Positions 43,225 through 53,348 are shown, counted from the first letter of the stretch. The stretch is 64,000 nt of DNA from Sphingobacteriales bacterium (GCA_024642285.1 JAHEBJ010000001.1:1-64000), one strand, 5' to 3'. Notes: generated by a model not told the origin, from the letters alone. Numbers and translations: made by a program.

Positions 43225-43258
43225 AATCTAAAATCTAAAATTTAAAATCTAAAATATA
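43225..43258 (+). repeat. AT-rich imperfect tandem repeat before the MMPL gene
   Basis: Units close to AATCTAAA recur four times just before the MMPL start codon. A partial -7-like CTTTG precedes it at about 43217-43221. It is probably leader or spacer sequence; repeat-number variation is possible. Confidence 0.55.
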
Positions 43259-43259
43259 T

Positions 43260-45602
43260 ATGTGGCAAAGGCTGGGAAAGTTTGTACTTAAGTTCAGGGG
43301 TCCATTACTAATTCTCTTATTGGCAATTACTGTTGTAATGGGGTTTTTTGCCAGCCAGGTTAAACTCAGCTATGAGTTTTCCAAAGCCATACCAACCGAT
43401 AATCCAAAATACAAAGAGTATATAGCATTTAAGCAGATGTTTGGCGATGATGGTAACCTGCTGGTGGCCGGTATCCAGACTGAGAATCTGTTTGAACTTT
43501 CTTTTTTTAATGAATATAAAAAACTGCATGAGCAGTTAAAAAAAATTGAGTTTGTTGAAGACGTGTTGAGCATCCCATCAGCAGTGAGTCTGAAAAAAGA
43601 TTCAGCATCACAAAAGCTCGTTGCTCAAAAAATATTTACGGATACAATTGTTACGCAGCAACAATTGAATATTGCAAAGGATAAATTTTATAATCTTCCT
43701 TTTTACAGGGGCCTGTTGTACAACAGCGAGCTGAAGGCCTATCTTATTGCAGTCAGAATTAATAAGGACGTTCTTAACTCGGCGGCCAGAACTAAAGTGA
43801 TCAATGAAATAACAGAGGCTGTAAAAAAGTTTGAAGACACAACAAAAACGGACGTTCATCTCAGCGGTCTGCCGCTGATACGAACAGTGGTTGCCGACAG
43901 GATCCAAAATGAAATGAGGTATTTTCTTTTTGGCTCTCTTTTGCTAAGTGCTTTAATACTGGCGCTTTTTTTCAGATCTGTAAGTACTACGCTGCTTTCC
44001 TTGCTGGTAGTGATTATGGGCGTTGTATGGAGTGTGGGTGTCTTGTATTTATGCGGCTACCAGATCACGTTGCTTACTGCGTTAATTCCCTGCCTCGTGG
44101 TAGTGATTGGGATACCCAACTGTATTTATTTTATAAACAAATACCATAGCTCATACATCCAAACTAACGATAAACAAAAATCGTTGCTGGATATGGTAAG
44201 CAAGATGGGAGTGGTAACCCTATTTTGCAACCTGACAGCAGCAATTGGCTTTGCTGTTTTTGCATTAACCAAGAGTGCTATTCTAAAAGAATTTGGTGTT
44301 GTGGCTGGCATCAGTATCATGGTCATTTTTGTAGTGTCTTTTATTTTACTGCCAGCCGCATTAAGTTATCTGCCCGTTCCAAAACCATCGCAAACAAAAT
44401 ATTTAAATAATAAATGGATCATTAATTTTTTATTGCGGATAGAAAGGTGGGTGCTGCACAATAAAAAGATGGTGTATGTTATTACAGCTGCGGCCTTAAT
44501 TTTTGCCGTTGCTGGAATTTTCAAACTGAAGAGTGTTTCTTTTATAGTTGACGATCTTCCCAAAACAGATCGGGTATACACCGACTTGAAATTCTTTGAA
44601 AAAAACTTTCATGGTGTAATGCCTTTGGAAATTGTAGTGGACACAAAAAAGACCGGATGGATCGGTGGCGCAAGGGCCCTATCGGTTTTTGAAAAAGTAG
44701 ATGAGCTGTCAACATTTATTGCTTCACATAAAGAAATGAATCGTCCCTTAAGTGTGGCTGAGGGGATGAAATTTGCCAAGCAGGCCTATTTTGATGGCGA
44801 TTCGGCCAACTATTTGTTGCCAAACAGTTTTGATGGTGGCTTTGTGGGAGAGTATCTACGAAGCAGTAACGATGATAGTGGGGGCAAAAACAATCTGTCT
44901 AAAATGCTCACCAGTTTTATTGACAGTACCAAACAATTCACAAGGATCAGTGTGAATATGGCGGATGTTGGAACAGAAAAACTTCCGGTGCTGTTAGCAG
45001 GAATTGAACAAAAAGCAAACGAGGTTTTCGATACATCTAAATACCATGTACAGCTTACCGGCACAAGCATTACTTTTTTAGAGGGCAGCCGTTTCATAGT
45101 AAACGGATTGGAAGACAGTATTTTTTGGGCATTTTTATTAATTGCCCTCTGCATGCTTTACCTTTTTAAATCGGTACGTATTTTATTATGCTCATTAATT
45201 CCGAATGTAATACCCCTGGTAATTACAGCAGGCATCATGGGCTGGGTAAGCGTGCCACTGAAACCTTCTACAGTATTAGTTTTTAGCGTTGCTTTGGGTA
45301 TTGCAGTTGATATCACTATCCGCTTCCTGGTAAACTACAAACAGGAATTACCCACTTACAATTATAATGTTTTGGAAACCGTAGGTGCTACAATCAGGAA
45401 CACAGGATTAAGCATTGTGTACACCGCCCTTGTATTAATTGCCGGCTTTGTAATTTTTTGCGGAAGCAGTTTTGGCGGCACACAGGCATTGGGTTGGTTA
45501 ACTTCAGCAACACTGTTAATTGCCACATTAACTAACCTGGTTTTGCTGCCGGTCTTGTTACTTTTATTAGCACCCAAAAAACCAACAAAAAAACATTCGT
45601 AG
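43260..45602 (+). CDS. MMPL/RND-family membrane exporter
   Basis: A 780-residue integral membrane protein with about twelve transmembrane helices in two halves, each preceded by a large periplasmic loop. The second helix bundle of each half resembles the sterol-sensing/MMPL arrangement (for example MLYLFKSVRILLCSLIPNVIPLVI near residue 640 and SVALGIAVDITIRFLVNY near 680, which has the conserved Asp of the proton relay). Substrate unknown; lipids or other hydrophobic compounds are likely. It stands alone. Confidence 0.9.
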   Translation: MWQRLGKFVLKFRGPLLILLLAITVVMGFFASQVKLSYEFSKAIPTDNPKYKEYIAFKQMFGDDGNLLVAGIQTENLFELSFFNEYKKLHEQLKKIEFVEDVLSIPSAVSLKKDSASQKLVAQKIFTDTIVTQQQLNIAKDKFYNLPFYRGLLYNSELKAYLIAVRINKDVLNSAARTKVINEITEAVKKFEDTTKTDVHLSGLPLIRTVVADRIQNEMRYFLFGSLLLSALILALFFRSVSTTLLSLLVVIMGVVWSVGVLYLCGYQITLLTALIPCLVVVIGIPNCIYFINKYHSSYIQTNDKQKSLLDMVSKMGVVTLFCNLTAAIGFAVFALTKSAILKEFGVVAGISIMVIFVVSFILLPAALSYLPVPKPSQTKYLNNKWIINFLLRIERWVLHNKKMVYVITAAALIFAVAGIFKLKSVSFIVDDLPKTDRVYTDLKFFEKNFHGVMPLEIVVDTKKTGWIGGARALSVFEKVDELSTFIASHKEMNRPLSVAEGMKFAKQAYFDGDSANYLLPNSFDGGFVGEYLRSSNDDSGGKNNLSKMLTSFIDSTKQFTRISVNMADVGTEKLPVLLAGIEQKANEVFDTSKYHVQLTGTSITFLEGSRFIVNGLEDSIFWAFLLIALCMLYLFKSVRILLCSLIPNVIPLVITAGIMGWVSVPLKPSTVLVFSVALGIAVDITIRFLVNYKQELPTYNYNVLETVGATIRNTGLSIVYTALVLIAGFVIFCGSSFGGTQALGWLTSATLLIATLTNLVLLPVLLLLLAPKKPTKKHS

Positions 45603-45710
45603 GGTCATATAATTTATTAAAATATTCCAACTTTTTTTACACGTAGAATTTCTCTGAAATGCAGACGCATTGAGAAAAGCAGCAAAACGAGCAATAAATG
45701 TGTCAAAGTA

Positions 45711-45743
45711 TTTGATAATTACACGGAATGTGATTTATATTTG
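45711..45743 (+). promoter_or_regulatory. susC promoter, -33 and -7 elements
   Basis: TTTG at 45711-45714 and TATATTTG at 45736-45743 are separated by 21 bases, matching the Bacteroidota consensus well. The predicted start site lies near 45747, with a leader of under 20 bases. It would drive the susC-susD pair. Confidence 0.8.
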
Positions 45744-45764
45744 TCGGCATAAACTATTAAGCAA

Positions 45765-48700
45765 ATGAGAAAATTGATTTTAATGCTATCAGCAGTGTTT
45801 GTTTTTGTATTAAATGCTGCTGCCCAGAACCGAACCATAACCGGTAAGGTTGCTGATGAAAAAGGAAATCCAATTGAGGGTGTTTCGGTTACCAGTACTG
45901 ATGGAAAACAAGGAACACAAACTGATAAGGAGGGAAAGTATAGCATTTCACTTCCTGTGTCGGTAAAGTCCCTGAACTTTTCGATTGTTGATTACGAATC
46001 TCAGTCCAAAGCGATTGGTAATTTAACAGCAATGAACATTTCACTTAAAGCAAAAGATGTAAGCCTTGAGGAAGTTGTTGTTGTGGGTTATGGAACCCAG
46101 CAAAAAGTAAAGGTTACCGGTTCAATTGGAAAAGTTGGTGGCGATAAAGTAGCCGATCTGGCTACCACAAGCTTCGACAAGCAATTGGCCGGCCGAGTAT
46201 CGGGTGTGCAAGTTGTTGCAAGCAGTGGTTTAGTTAGTGCTGCACCACGTATCAGGATCAGGGGTGTTAACTCATTAACGCAGGGACGTGATCCACTTGT
46301 TGTTTTGGATGGTGTTCCTACTTTTTCGGGAAGTAACTCAAGTGTGGCAAATAACAACCTGTTAGCTGATATCAATCCTGCTGACATTGAGTCTTTCGAA
46401 GTTTTAAAAGACGGTGCTGCCGCAGCAATTTATGGTTCAAGAGCTTCTAACGGTGTGATATTAATTACAACTAAAAAAGGTAAAAGCGGTAAGCTGAATG
46501 TTAACTATGATATGTACATGGGTTTCAGTAATCCTTTCAGGTCTCCAAGATTGTTGGAAGCTGCTGATTTCATTACCATCTCTAATGAAAAATTAAAAAA
46601 TGCCAACCTTGCCAATGGGGCTTTCGCAGATGCAAACAATACCAATACTGATTGGTTGGCCAATACTTTCAATCCCAATCCATTTGTACAGAGCCATACT
46701 ATATCTGCTGCTGGCGGATCTGATAAATCAACCTATTATATGTCTGTCAGCTATCTTTCGCAGGATGGAATAGTAAGGACAAACTTTAACCGACGTTATA
46801 GCTTTAGGTCTAATATGGAGCACAGGCCAAATAAATATTTCAAGTTTGGAAACAATATTACATTAACACGCACTGAAGATAATGATCAGAATAACGGAGG
46901 AAATGCGTTGAGTGGCGCTATGGCAAGTGCTATGAGGGCCTTACCAAATGTTCCTATCTATTTAGCAACTCATCCAACAGGCTATAATATTACACCTGAT
47001 AACGCGGCACTAGGTTCAGGTGCAAATACCCGTGTAATTGAAAACAACTACACCAACCCTGCTTATACGCTGGATAAGAATATTTATAGTAATCAACGGA
47101 CCCGGGTTATCAGTAACTTGTTTTTAGAATTGACGCCGATAAAAGGTATTGCTATCAGGTCACAAGCTGCTGTAGATTATCAAACCGGAGTTGATTTTCA
47201 AAGCCTCAACAGCGTGCACGGTGATGGCAGAAGTTCCGGTGGAACTATTTTTCAGCAAAATCTGCAGTCAACCATTTTTACCTGGCAGAATTACGCAACT
47301 ATAAATAAAAATATCAAGCGCCATTCTACAACCTTGGTTATTGGTACAGAAATGCAGCGCTCTACAGTTCAGAATTTTAATGGAAGAGCTTCGACTATAT
47401 CAGATCCTTTCTTCCAGACCGATAACCTGATTACCAATACTTATGTGAATCAGTTTTCGGGTGGTTTCTATGGTAAGAGAGGTTACCAATCATATTTCGG
47501 AAGATTTAATTATGATTATGACAGCCGCTATTTTCTGCAATTCACTTATCGTCGTGATGGACTGGGAAGTTTAGCACCTGCAAACAGGTATGGTGATTTC
47601 TTTGGTGGCTCATTAGGCTGGAGAGTCAGTGAGGAGAAATGGTGGAACAAAACAGGATTAAATAAATTTATTGATGAATTGAAATTAAGGGGAAGTTATG
47701 CAGAGGTAGGAAATGAGCCGGGTGACAGATTCCCGTATTTAAGTACTTATGGTGCTGCACCTTATGGCGGAGCATCTGGTCTTGCACCAAATGTTGCCGG
47801 TAATTTGGGATTACAGTGGGAAACAGCAAAAAAGTCAAACTATGGTTTTGATATGACTTTTGGAAAGAACAGGTTTAATTTGTCTGTTGATATCTTCAAA
47901 AACAAAAATGATAACCTGATTTTTGATGTTCCTTTACCTCCATCATTAGGTATTCCGGGCAATACCATTGCCAAGAACATAGGAACGATGGAAAACAAAG
48001 GTGTGGAAATTGAGTTAGGGGCACAGGTTGTTAACGGCAAAGCTTTCTCATGGAGAGTGGATGCTAATTTTACGACTGCAAAGAATAAAGTGCTTTTCCT
48101 GGCCGATGGACTTACAGAGCAACTTGTAGGTACTTATAATATACATAGATTGAATAATGCTGTAAATGCTTTTTACGGGTATGAGTGGGCTGGCGTAAAC
48201 TCGGCGAACGGAAACCCTATGTGGTATAAGGCCGATGGTAGTATGGTACAATATAATAACGTAGCGGGTTCTGCAGCTGGATACTACTTTGCCATCAACA
48301 AAGATGATCCGAATTTGGGTACGCCAACAACATTGGGAACCCGTTATATAGTGGGTTCACCTTTACCAACCTGGTACGGAGGTTTTACCAATACATTTAA
48401 ATACAACCAGTTTTCATTGGAAGTATTTTTCCGTTACAGCGGAGGAAACACTGTGTATAATTTAACCCGCCAGGAAGTTTGGAACAGTTCTGGATTTGTA
48501 AATAATGGCTACGAAATATTAGACAGGTGGACAAAACCTGGCCAGGTTACTAATGTGCCAAAATTGTATTACGCACGTGATAACCAAGTAAACCTTAACG
48601 GACAAACCAATACCAGGTTTCTTGAAAAAGGAGATTTTCTGAGATTGCAGAATGTGATATTGTCTTATAATGTTGACAATAAGAGCCTGGAATCTGCAAC

Positions 48701-48866
48701 TAAAGGGGTTGTTAAATCGATGCGTTTTTATGTGCAGGGGCAAAACCTGTTTATATGGACTGCATACACCGGTATAGATCCGGAGAATACTTCTGAGGCT
48801 GGAATTGAAAATGCTTCAGTACCACAAATGAGAACATTTACATTTGGTTTAAATGTTGGGTTCTAA
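45765..48866 (+). CDS. SusC/RagA-type TonB-linked outer membrane transporter
   Basis: A 1033-residue TonB-dependent transporter. Signal peptide ends near NAAAQ. A carboxypeptidase-like regulatory domain follows (ITGKVADEKGNPIEGVSVTS region, residues 26-60), then the TonB-box-like SLEEVVVVGYGTQ, the plug with DPLVVLDGVP and FEVLKDGAAAAIYGSRASNGV, and a long barrel ending in FTFGLNVGF with a terminal aromatic. It imports large glycans or peptides together with the SusD partner encoded next. There is no nearby glycoside hydrolase or regulator, so the substrate cannot be inferred from context. Confidence 0.97.
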   Translation: MRKLILMLSAVFVFVLNAAAQNRTITGKVADEKGNPIEGVSVTSTDGKQGTQTDKEGKYSISLPVSVKSLNFSIVDYESQSKAIGNLTAMNISLKAKDVSLEEVVVVGYGTQQKVKVTGSIGKVGGDKVADLATTSFDKQLAGRVSGVQVVASSGLVSAAPRIRIRGVNSLTQGRDPLVVLDGVPTFSGSNSSVANNNLLADINPADIESFEVLKDGAAAAIYGSRASNGVILITTKKGKSGKLNVNYDMYMGFSNPFRSPRLLEAADFITISNEKLKNANLANGAFADANNTNTDWLANTFNPNPFVQSHTISAAGGSDKSTYYMSVSYLSQDGIVRTNFNRRYSFRSNMEHRPNKYFKFGNNITLTRTEDNDQNNGGNALSGAMASAMRALPNVPIYLATHPTGYNITPDNAALGSGANTRVIENNYTNPAYTLDKNIYSNQRTRVISNLFLELTPIKGIAIRSQAAVDYQTGVDFQSLNSVHGDGRSSGGTIFQQNLQSTIFTWQNYATINKNIKRHSTTLVIGTEMQRSTVQNFNGRASTISDPFFQTDNLITNTYVNQFSGGFYGKRGYQSYFGRFNYDYDSRYFLQFTYRRDGLGSLAPANRYGDFFGGSLGWRVSEEKWWNKTGLNKFIDELKLRGSYAEVGNEPGDRFPYLSTYGAAPYGGASGLAPNVAGNLGLQWETAKKSNYGFDMTFGKNRFNLSVDIFKNKNDNLIFDVPLPPSLGIPGNTIAKNIGTMENKGVEIELGAQVVNGKAFSWRVDANFTTAKNKVLFLADGLTEQLVGTYNIHRLNNAVNAFYGYEWAGVNSANGNPMWYKADGSMVQYNNVAGSAAGYYFAINKDDPNLGTPTTLGTRYIVGSPLPTWYGGFTNTFKYNQFSLEVFFRYSGGNTVYNLTRQEVWNSSGFVNNGYEILDRWTKPGQVTNVPKLYYARDNQVNLNGQTNTRFLEKGDFLRLQNVILSYNVDNKSLESATKGVVKSMRFYVQGQNLFIWTAYTGIDPENTSEAGIENASVPQMRTFTFGLNVGF

Positions 48867-48901
48867 TTAAAGGCAGTAAAAAATTTAAAAATAAAATTGT
48901 T

Positions 48902-50554
48902 ATGAATAAATTATTATCAGGATTTTTAATCGCATCGTTGATGTTATTAATAAATACATCGTGTAAGAAAGTATTGGAAATAGCTCCGTATAATTCTTTG
49001 ACTGATGTTACGTCGTTTTCGACGCCCGACAGAATCGAATCTGCCGTAAACGGAGTTTACGATGCGGCGCAAAGTGGATTTTATGCCGGCGGAGCCGTTA
49101 GAGGGTATCCATTTGGGGCTGCCAGTATTGAACAGGGAGATATGCGTGGAGAAGATATGCTGACCTTTGTAACATTCTATGCGATTACTTACGAGGCAAC
49201 CTATAATGTTACTACCGCTAATAACGTGTATCATTTTGAAACATTATATAGTTTGATCAACAGGGCAAACCTTACAATTGAAGGCGTTAATGGTGCTGTA
49301 GGTAAAGGGGTAATCTCTGCTGCATTAGGCAATCATTATATTGGTGAGTGTCGTTTTCTGCGTGCCATGGCGCATCATGAATTGTTGATACATTTTGCCC
49401 GCCCTTACCGTGATGGTAATGGTAGTCAAACTGGTATCATTTACCGTGAATTTGGAATTAACAGTGATGCAACTGTTGCAGCAGCGCTGGCCCAAACCAG
49501 AACTACTGTTGCCGATGGTTATACAAAAGCTTTGGCTGATCTTGACTATGCAGAAGCAAATTTGTCTGCCACAACGGCAACAGCACCAGCTCCGGTAAAT
49601 GCAGGTGCTAACAAAACCTATCGTGTAACCAAGGCCGCAGCCATTGCTATGAAAATGAGGCTTAAATTACACATGGGCGATTGGGCAGGTGTAATTTCAG
49701 AAGGTGCAAAGGTTGTTCCGGCTACCCCTAACATGGCTTCTTATCCCGGCTTTATCAGCCAGGTTGGCGGATGGAAGCTTGAAACTTCTCCTGTTACAGC
49801 TTTTACAGCCGGCGGATGGCAGGGTAATGAGTCTATTTTCTCAATCAGAAATGCAGCAACAGATAATGCCGGTGTTAATGGAGGCTTACCTAATATGTTA
49901 GGAAACACAAGCATCGGTGGCAGAGGTATTATCAGAGTTAGCCCTGTTGTTTTTAATTTACCTGAATTTTTATGTGTTGATAGCAGAAGAAATATGATGG
50001 GAATTATTGGTACGGGTGCTTCTGCAAATTATTTAACAACAAAGTATATCGATCCTGTAACGGGAACAGATCCTGCTCCAATGATCAGGTATGCAGAGGT
50101 TTTGTTAACGTTGGCTGAAGCTGAAGGAAGACAAAATGGTATCACAACCAAAAGCCTGCAACTTTTAAATGAAGTTAGAAACAGGGCATTACCAGGTGGA
50201 CCCGGATCATTTAATGCTCCTCCTGCTTTAACTTATACGGCTGGTTCTTTTGCAAATGCAAATGCTTTTGTTAAGGCTGTATTACAAGAGCGTCGAATTG
50301 AGTTTATTGCTGAAGGAAAACGTTGGCCCGATATTCACCGCAATGCTACAGATGCTACTTTTGGTACAGGTGGAATTCCGGCGAAAGTAGGAATTGGAGC
50401 ATCGGTATTCGCCAATTATGTTTGCGCCGGTGGTACCGCACCATACACAACTTCAGTTGCTGCTTTCCCATACAGCGATTACAGGTTTATATGGCCTATT
50501 CCGTTATCTGAAACACAAACAAACCCTAATTATGCCCAGAATCCTCAATATTAA
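48902..50554 (+). CDS. SusD/RagB-family surface lipoprotein
   Basis: A 550-residue lipoprotein with signal and lipobox-like INTSCKK (Cys21). It shows the SusD fold marks, VTSFSTPDRIESAVNGVY near residue 38, GECRFLRAMAHHELLIHFARPY near 148, MIRYAEVLLTLAEAEGR near 396 and a C-terminal FIWPIPLSETQTNPN. It is the lid and substrate-binding partner of the SusC transporter, encoded 35 bases upstream and likely on the same transcript. Confidence 0.96.
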   Translation: MNKLLSGFLIASLMLLINTSCKKVLEIAPYNSLTDVTSFSTPDRIESAVNGVYDAAQSGFYAGGAVRGYPFGAASIEQGDMRGEDMLTFVTFYAITYEATYNVTTANNVYHFETLYSLINRANLTIEGVNGAVGKGVISAALGNHYIGECRFLRAMAHHELLIHFARPYRDGNGSQTGIIYREFGINSDATVAAALAQTRTTVADGYTKALADLDYAEANLSATTATAPAPVNAGANKTYRVTKAAAIAMKMRLKLHMGDWAGVISEGAKVVPATPNMASYPGFISQVGGWKLETSPVTAFTAGGWQGNESIFSIRNAATDNAGVNGGLPNMLGNTSIGGRGIIRVSPVVFNLPEFLCVDSRRNMMGIIGTGASANYLTTKYIDPVTGTDPAPMIRYAEVLLTLAEAEGRQNGITTKSLQLLNEVRNRALPGGPGSFNAPPALTYTAGSFANANAFVKAVLQERRIEFIAEGKRWPDIHRNATDATFGTGGIPAKVGIGASVFANYVCAGGTAPYTTSVAAFPYSDYRFIWPIPLSETQTNPNYAQNPQY

Positions 50555-50573
50555 TAGAGATTAGTTACTCGAT

Positions 50574-50612
50574 AAAAAAAAGCCCTGGGTTTAAATCCCG
50601 GGGCTTTTTTTA
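50574..50612. terminator. Bidirectional terminator after susD
   Basis: AGCCCTGGG at 50581-50589 pairs with CCCGGGGCT at 50597-50605 with one G-T pair, flanked by an A-run and a T-run. It ends both susD and the convergent TlpA-like gene. Confidence 0.93.
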
Positions 50613-50623
50613 TTTCATGATTA

Positions 50624-51772
50624 TTATTGAAGAACTTCTTTGAGTTTATTTTGTAAAGCTGATGCTCTTAAATCCGTTGCAATTATTTTTCCCTGAGGAT
50701 CAATCAACACATTGTAAGGAATTCCATCAATTCCGTATAAAGGAACTGCAGCGCTGTTCCATTGTTTCAGGTCACTGATGTGCTGCCAGGCTAAACCGTC
50801 AGTAGCAATGGCCGCTACCCAATCCTCTTTGTTTTTATCAAGGGATACACCCAGCACGGTAAAATTTTTGTCTTTATACTGGTTGAAAGCTGCAACAACA
50901 TTTGGATTTTCTTCTCTGCATGGCACACACCAGCTTGCCCAAAAATCTATCAAAACATATTTACCCCGAAGCTGATTCAGTGAAAAAGATTTCCCGTTAA
51001 CATCGTTCATGGTAAAGTCGGGAGCTGGTTTACCAACCAATGGTTTTGTATCAGCCTGAGGTATTGCTTGTGATTGTTGAGCTGCTCTTTCTTTGATAAA
51101 GGTAAGGGCGCCTGCAACACCTTTGTGTTTCGGAAAACGTGTTGCCAGTCCACTTAATGGCTTTTCGAATTTACCAATTTCAACCGGCGCCATAGTCGCT
51201 GCAAACATAGCAACCACGGGGTATTTTGCGGTGTCGGCATAGGCAAATGCATACTTAGTATATTCGTCCGTCATACTCTTATATTCATTAGAAATAGCCA
51301 TATAAGTGCTATCGTTTTCACTAACTCCGGCTTTAATAAATTCCCCCAACAGTCGGTCTTTGTTCGAAATTATTAGGCCTGTACTGTCCGTGTACCTCAT
51401 CAATTTTTTTAATGAACTGTTTGCCGGGCCGCTGAAAGAGTAACCGGATAATTGATTATTTGCTACGTCAGCTTTAAATTCAATCTTGCCCGGCTGACTG
51501 ATAAATACGTAAGCATTACTTCCGTTTTCTAAACGCAAACGATAAAGCCCTTCTTCCGGAGCTATGCCGCCCACAACAAATTTTCCGTTTTTTATCACGC
51601 CAGTATCTATCACTTCGGCTTCTTTGTCGCTGAAGTAAAGTTCCTCCAGGTAAACCTTTTGGTCTGGTACCGATTTTATTTCGCCTTCAACTGTAAATAC
51701 ACCTTTGTCCGAAGCGTTGTTACATGAAAATAGAAATGCAGTTAACGTAATTGCAACGAGTAAATTTTTCAT
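50624..51772 (-). CDS. TlpA/ResA-like thioredoxin lipoprotein with DUF4369
   Basis: A 382-residue lipoprotein (LFSCNN, Cys17). An N-terminal DUF4369 beta domain spans residues of about 23-120 (FTVEGEIKSVPDQKVYLEE). A C-terminal AhpC/TSA-type thioredoxin domain has FWASWCVPCREENPN with an intact CxxC and later YNVLIDPQGKII. It is a periplasmic disulfide reductase, of the type often placed with SusCD loci. It lies convergent to susD and starts 3 bases after the gatB stop, so it is probably co-transcribed with gatB. Confidence 0.9.
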   Translation of the reverse strand: MKNLLVAITLTAFLFSCNNASDKGVFTVEGEIKSVPDQKVYLEELYFSDKEAEVIDTGVIKNGKFVVGGIAPEEGLYRLRLENGSNAYVFISQPGKIEFKADVANNQLSGYSFSGPANSSLKKLMRYTDSTGLIISNKDRLLGEFIKAGVSENDSTYMAISNEYKSMTDEYTKYAFAYADTAKYPVVAMFAATMAPVEIGKFEKPLSGLATRFPKHKGVAGALTFIKERAAQQSQAIPQADTKPLVGKPAPDFTMNDVNGKSFSLNQLRGKYVLIDFWASWCVPCREENPNVVAAFNQYKDKNFTVLGVSLDKNKEDWVAAIATDGLAWQHISDLKQWNSAAVPLYGIDGIPYNVLIDPQGKIIATDLRASALQNKLKEVLQ

Positions 51773-51775
51773 TTA

Positions 51776-53224
51776 TTAATTGTTTAGTTTTTTGTCAAGT
51801 AGTTTACTTACAACTTGCATATCAGCCTTGCCTTTGCTTAGCTTTTTTACCTGGCCGGCAAATAATCCAATCAAACCTTTTTTACCCGATTGAAATTCTA
51901 TCACCTTGTCGGGCATGCCGGCTATCACTTCATCAACCCATTGCTCAATTGAATCACTGTCGCTTTCTTGTAAGAGGTTTAATTCGGTGGCTATTTGTAA
52001 GGGTTCTTTTTCGGGTTGATCCAACAGAACAGAAAATATTTTTGTTGAAGCAATTCCAAAATTGAGTTTTCCTTCATCAACAAGCTGGGTTAATGCCGCC
52101 AGCTTTTTGGGCGGTAAAGAAAAGCTCTTGTATGATAATCCGGTATCATTTAAATGACTTTTAACAGGCCCCAGCATCCAGTTGGCAACCGCTTTGTAGT
52201 TGTTCGTATGTTCAATTACTTTATTAAAATATTCAGCCTGTTCCTTATCATCGCAAAGTACTGCAGCATCATATTCAGAAAGCTGGTAAGCATCCTCAAA
52301 ATGTTTTTTCAGATCATTGGGTAAAACAGGTAATTTGTTTTTCAGTTCAATCAGATAGTCATCAGTAATATGAAAAGGAGTTAGGTCGGGCTCCGGAAAA
52401 TAACGATAGTCGTCAGCATCTTCTTTAGAACGTAAAGAAAAAGTAATATTCTTGTCCGCATCATAACTTCTTGTTTCCTGAACTATCTTTTCACCCTTCT
52501 CTGTAATTTTAATAAGGCGATCTACTTCCACATCAATTGCTCTTTTTACATTGCGGATACTGTTCAGGTTTTTCACTTCTACTCTTGTTCCTAATTTAGT
52601 ATCGCCTTTCAGGCGGATAGAAATATTTGCATCACATCGCATACTCCCTTCTTCCATATTACCGTCGCAAATTCCCAGCCACGTAACCAGTTTGCGCAGT
52701 TCAGTTATGTAAGCAAATGCTTCATCGCTGCTATGCAGGTCGGGTTCACTAACTATTTCAAGTAAAGGAACACCGGCACGGTTAAGATCGATAGCTGTGT
52801 ATTGTTCATCCACATCATGTAAACTTTTACCTGCATCTTCTTCAATATGTATACGGTTTAGCCGGATATTTCTATTTGTGTCATCAACTTTAATTGGCAC
52901 AAATCCATTTTTGCAAATTGGAGTAGTGTGTTGCGAAACCTGGTAACCCTTCGGCAGATCAGGATAAAAATAATTCTTGCGGGCAAAATAATTATGCTGT
53001 TCAATTTCGCAGTTCAACGCAAGTCCGAGGGTAACAGCAAACTCAATTGCCTTGCTGTTCATTTTGGGCAATGTGCCCGGGTGAGCCAGCGTAATGGGAC
53101 TTATGTGTGTGTTTGGATCAGTACTGAAAGCCGCACTGTCGCCACAAAATAATTTGCTTTGAGTGAGCAGCTGTGTATGCACTTCAAGCCCTATAACAAC
53201 CTGGTATTTATCATTTGAATTCAC
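51776..53224 (-). CDS. gatB: Asp/Glu-tRNA amidotransferase subunit B
   Basis: A 482-residue GatB. It begins YQVVIGLEVHTQL, followed by ARKNYFYPDLPKGYQVSQ, EEDAGKSLH and MRCDANISIR, all family hallmarks, with a C-terminal YqeY-like tail. GatB with GatA and GatC amidates Glu-tRNA-Gln or Asp-tRNA-Asn; the partners are not in the window. The start codon is GTG at 53224, with no in-frame ATG before the conserved VVIGLEVH. A TACCTTTG element at 53230-53237 ends only 5 bases upstream of the GTG. Confidence 0.96.
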   Translation of the reverse strand: MNSNDKYQVVIGLEVHTQLLTQSKLFCGDSAAFSTDPNTHISPITLAHPGTLPKMNSKAIEFAVTLGLALNCEIEQHNYFARKNYFYPDLPKGYQVSQHTTPICKNGFVPIKVDDTNRNIRLNRIHIEEDAGKSLHDVDEQYTAIDLNRAGVPLLEIVSEPDLHSSDEAFAYITELRKLVTWLGICDGNMEEGSMRCDANISIRLKGDTKLGTRVEVKNLNSIRNVKRAIDVEVDRLIKITEKGEKIVQETRSYDADKNITFSLRSKEDADDYRYFPEPDLTPFHITDDYLIELKNKLPVLPNDLKKHFEDAYQLSEYDAAVLCDDKEQAEYFNKVIEHTNNYKAVANWMLGPVKSHLNDTGLSYKSFSLPPKKLAALTQLVDEGKLNFGIASTKIFSVLLDQPEKEPLQIATELNLLQESDSDSIEQWVDEVIAGMPDKVIEFQSGKKGLIGLFAGQVKKLSKGKADMQVVSKLLDKKLNN

Positions 53225-53229
53225 GGCGG

Positions 53230-53237
53230 CAAAGGTA
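53230..53237 (-). promoter_or_regulatory. gatB promoter -7 element, leaderless arrangement
   Basis: Minus-strand TACCTTTG fits TAnnTTTG. Its predicted start site falls within a few bases of the GTG start at 53224, so the gatB message would carry almost no leader. Confidence 0.6.
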
Positions 53238-53297
53238 AGGAATAGATGCCAGAGGAATTTTGATGCAACTCAATAGAAATGTTAAATGACATTAATT

Positions 53298-53330
53298 AAA
53301 AAAGCGCCATGGAATATCCCATAGCGCCTT
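53298..53330 (-). terminator. Terminator of the PDZ gene
   Basis: GCGCCATGG at 53304-53312 pairs with CCATAGCGC at 53319-53327 with one mismatch. On the minus strand it is followed by TTTTTTAATT, just past the PDZ gene stop. Confidence 0.85.
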
Positions 53331-53348
53331 CTCATGCTTATTCATGGC

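Noticed and set aside
43225-43258. CRISPR-like repeat array
   Set aside because: Units are about 8 bases, AT-rich and unspaced, unlike CRISPR repeats with spacers.
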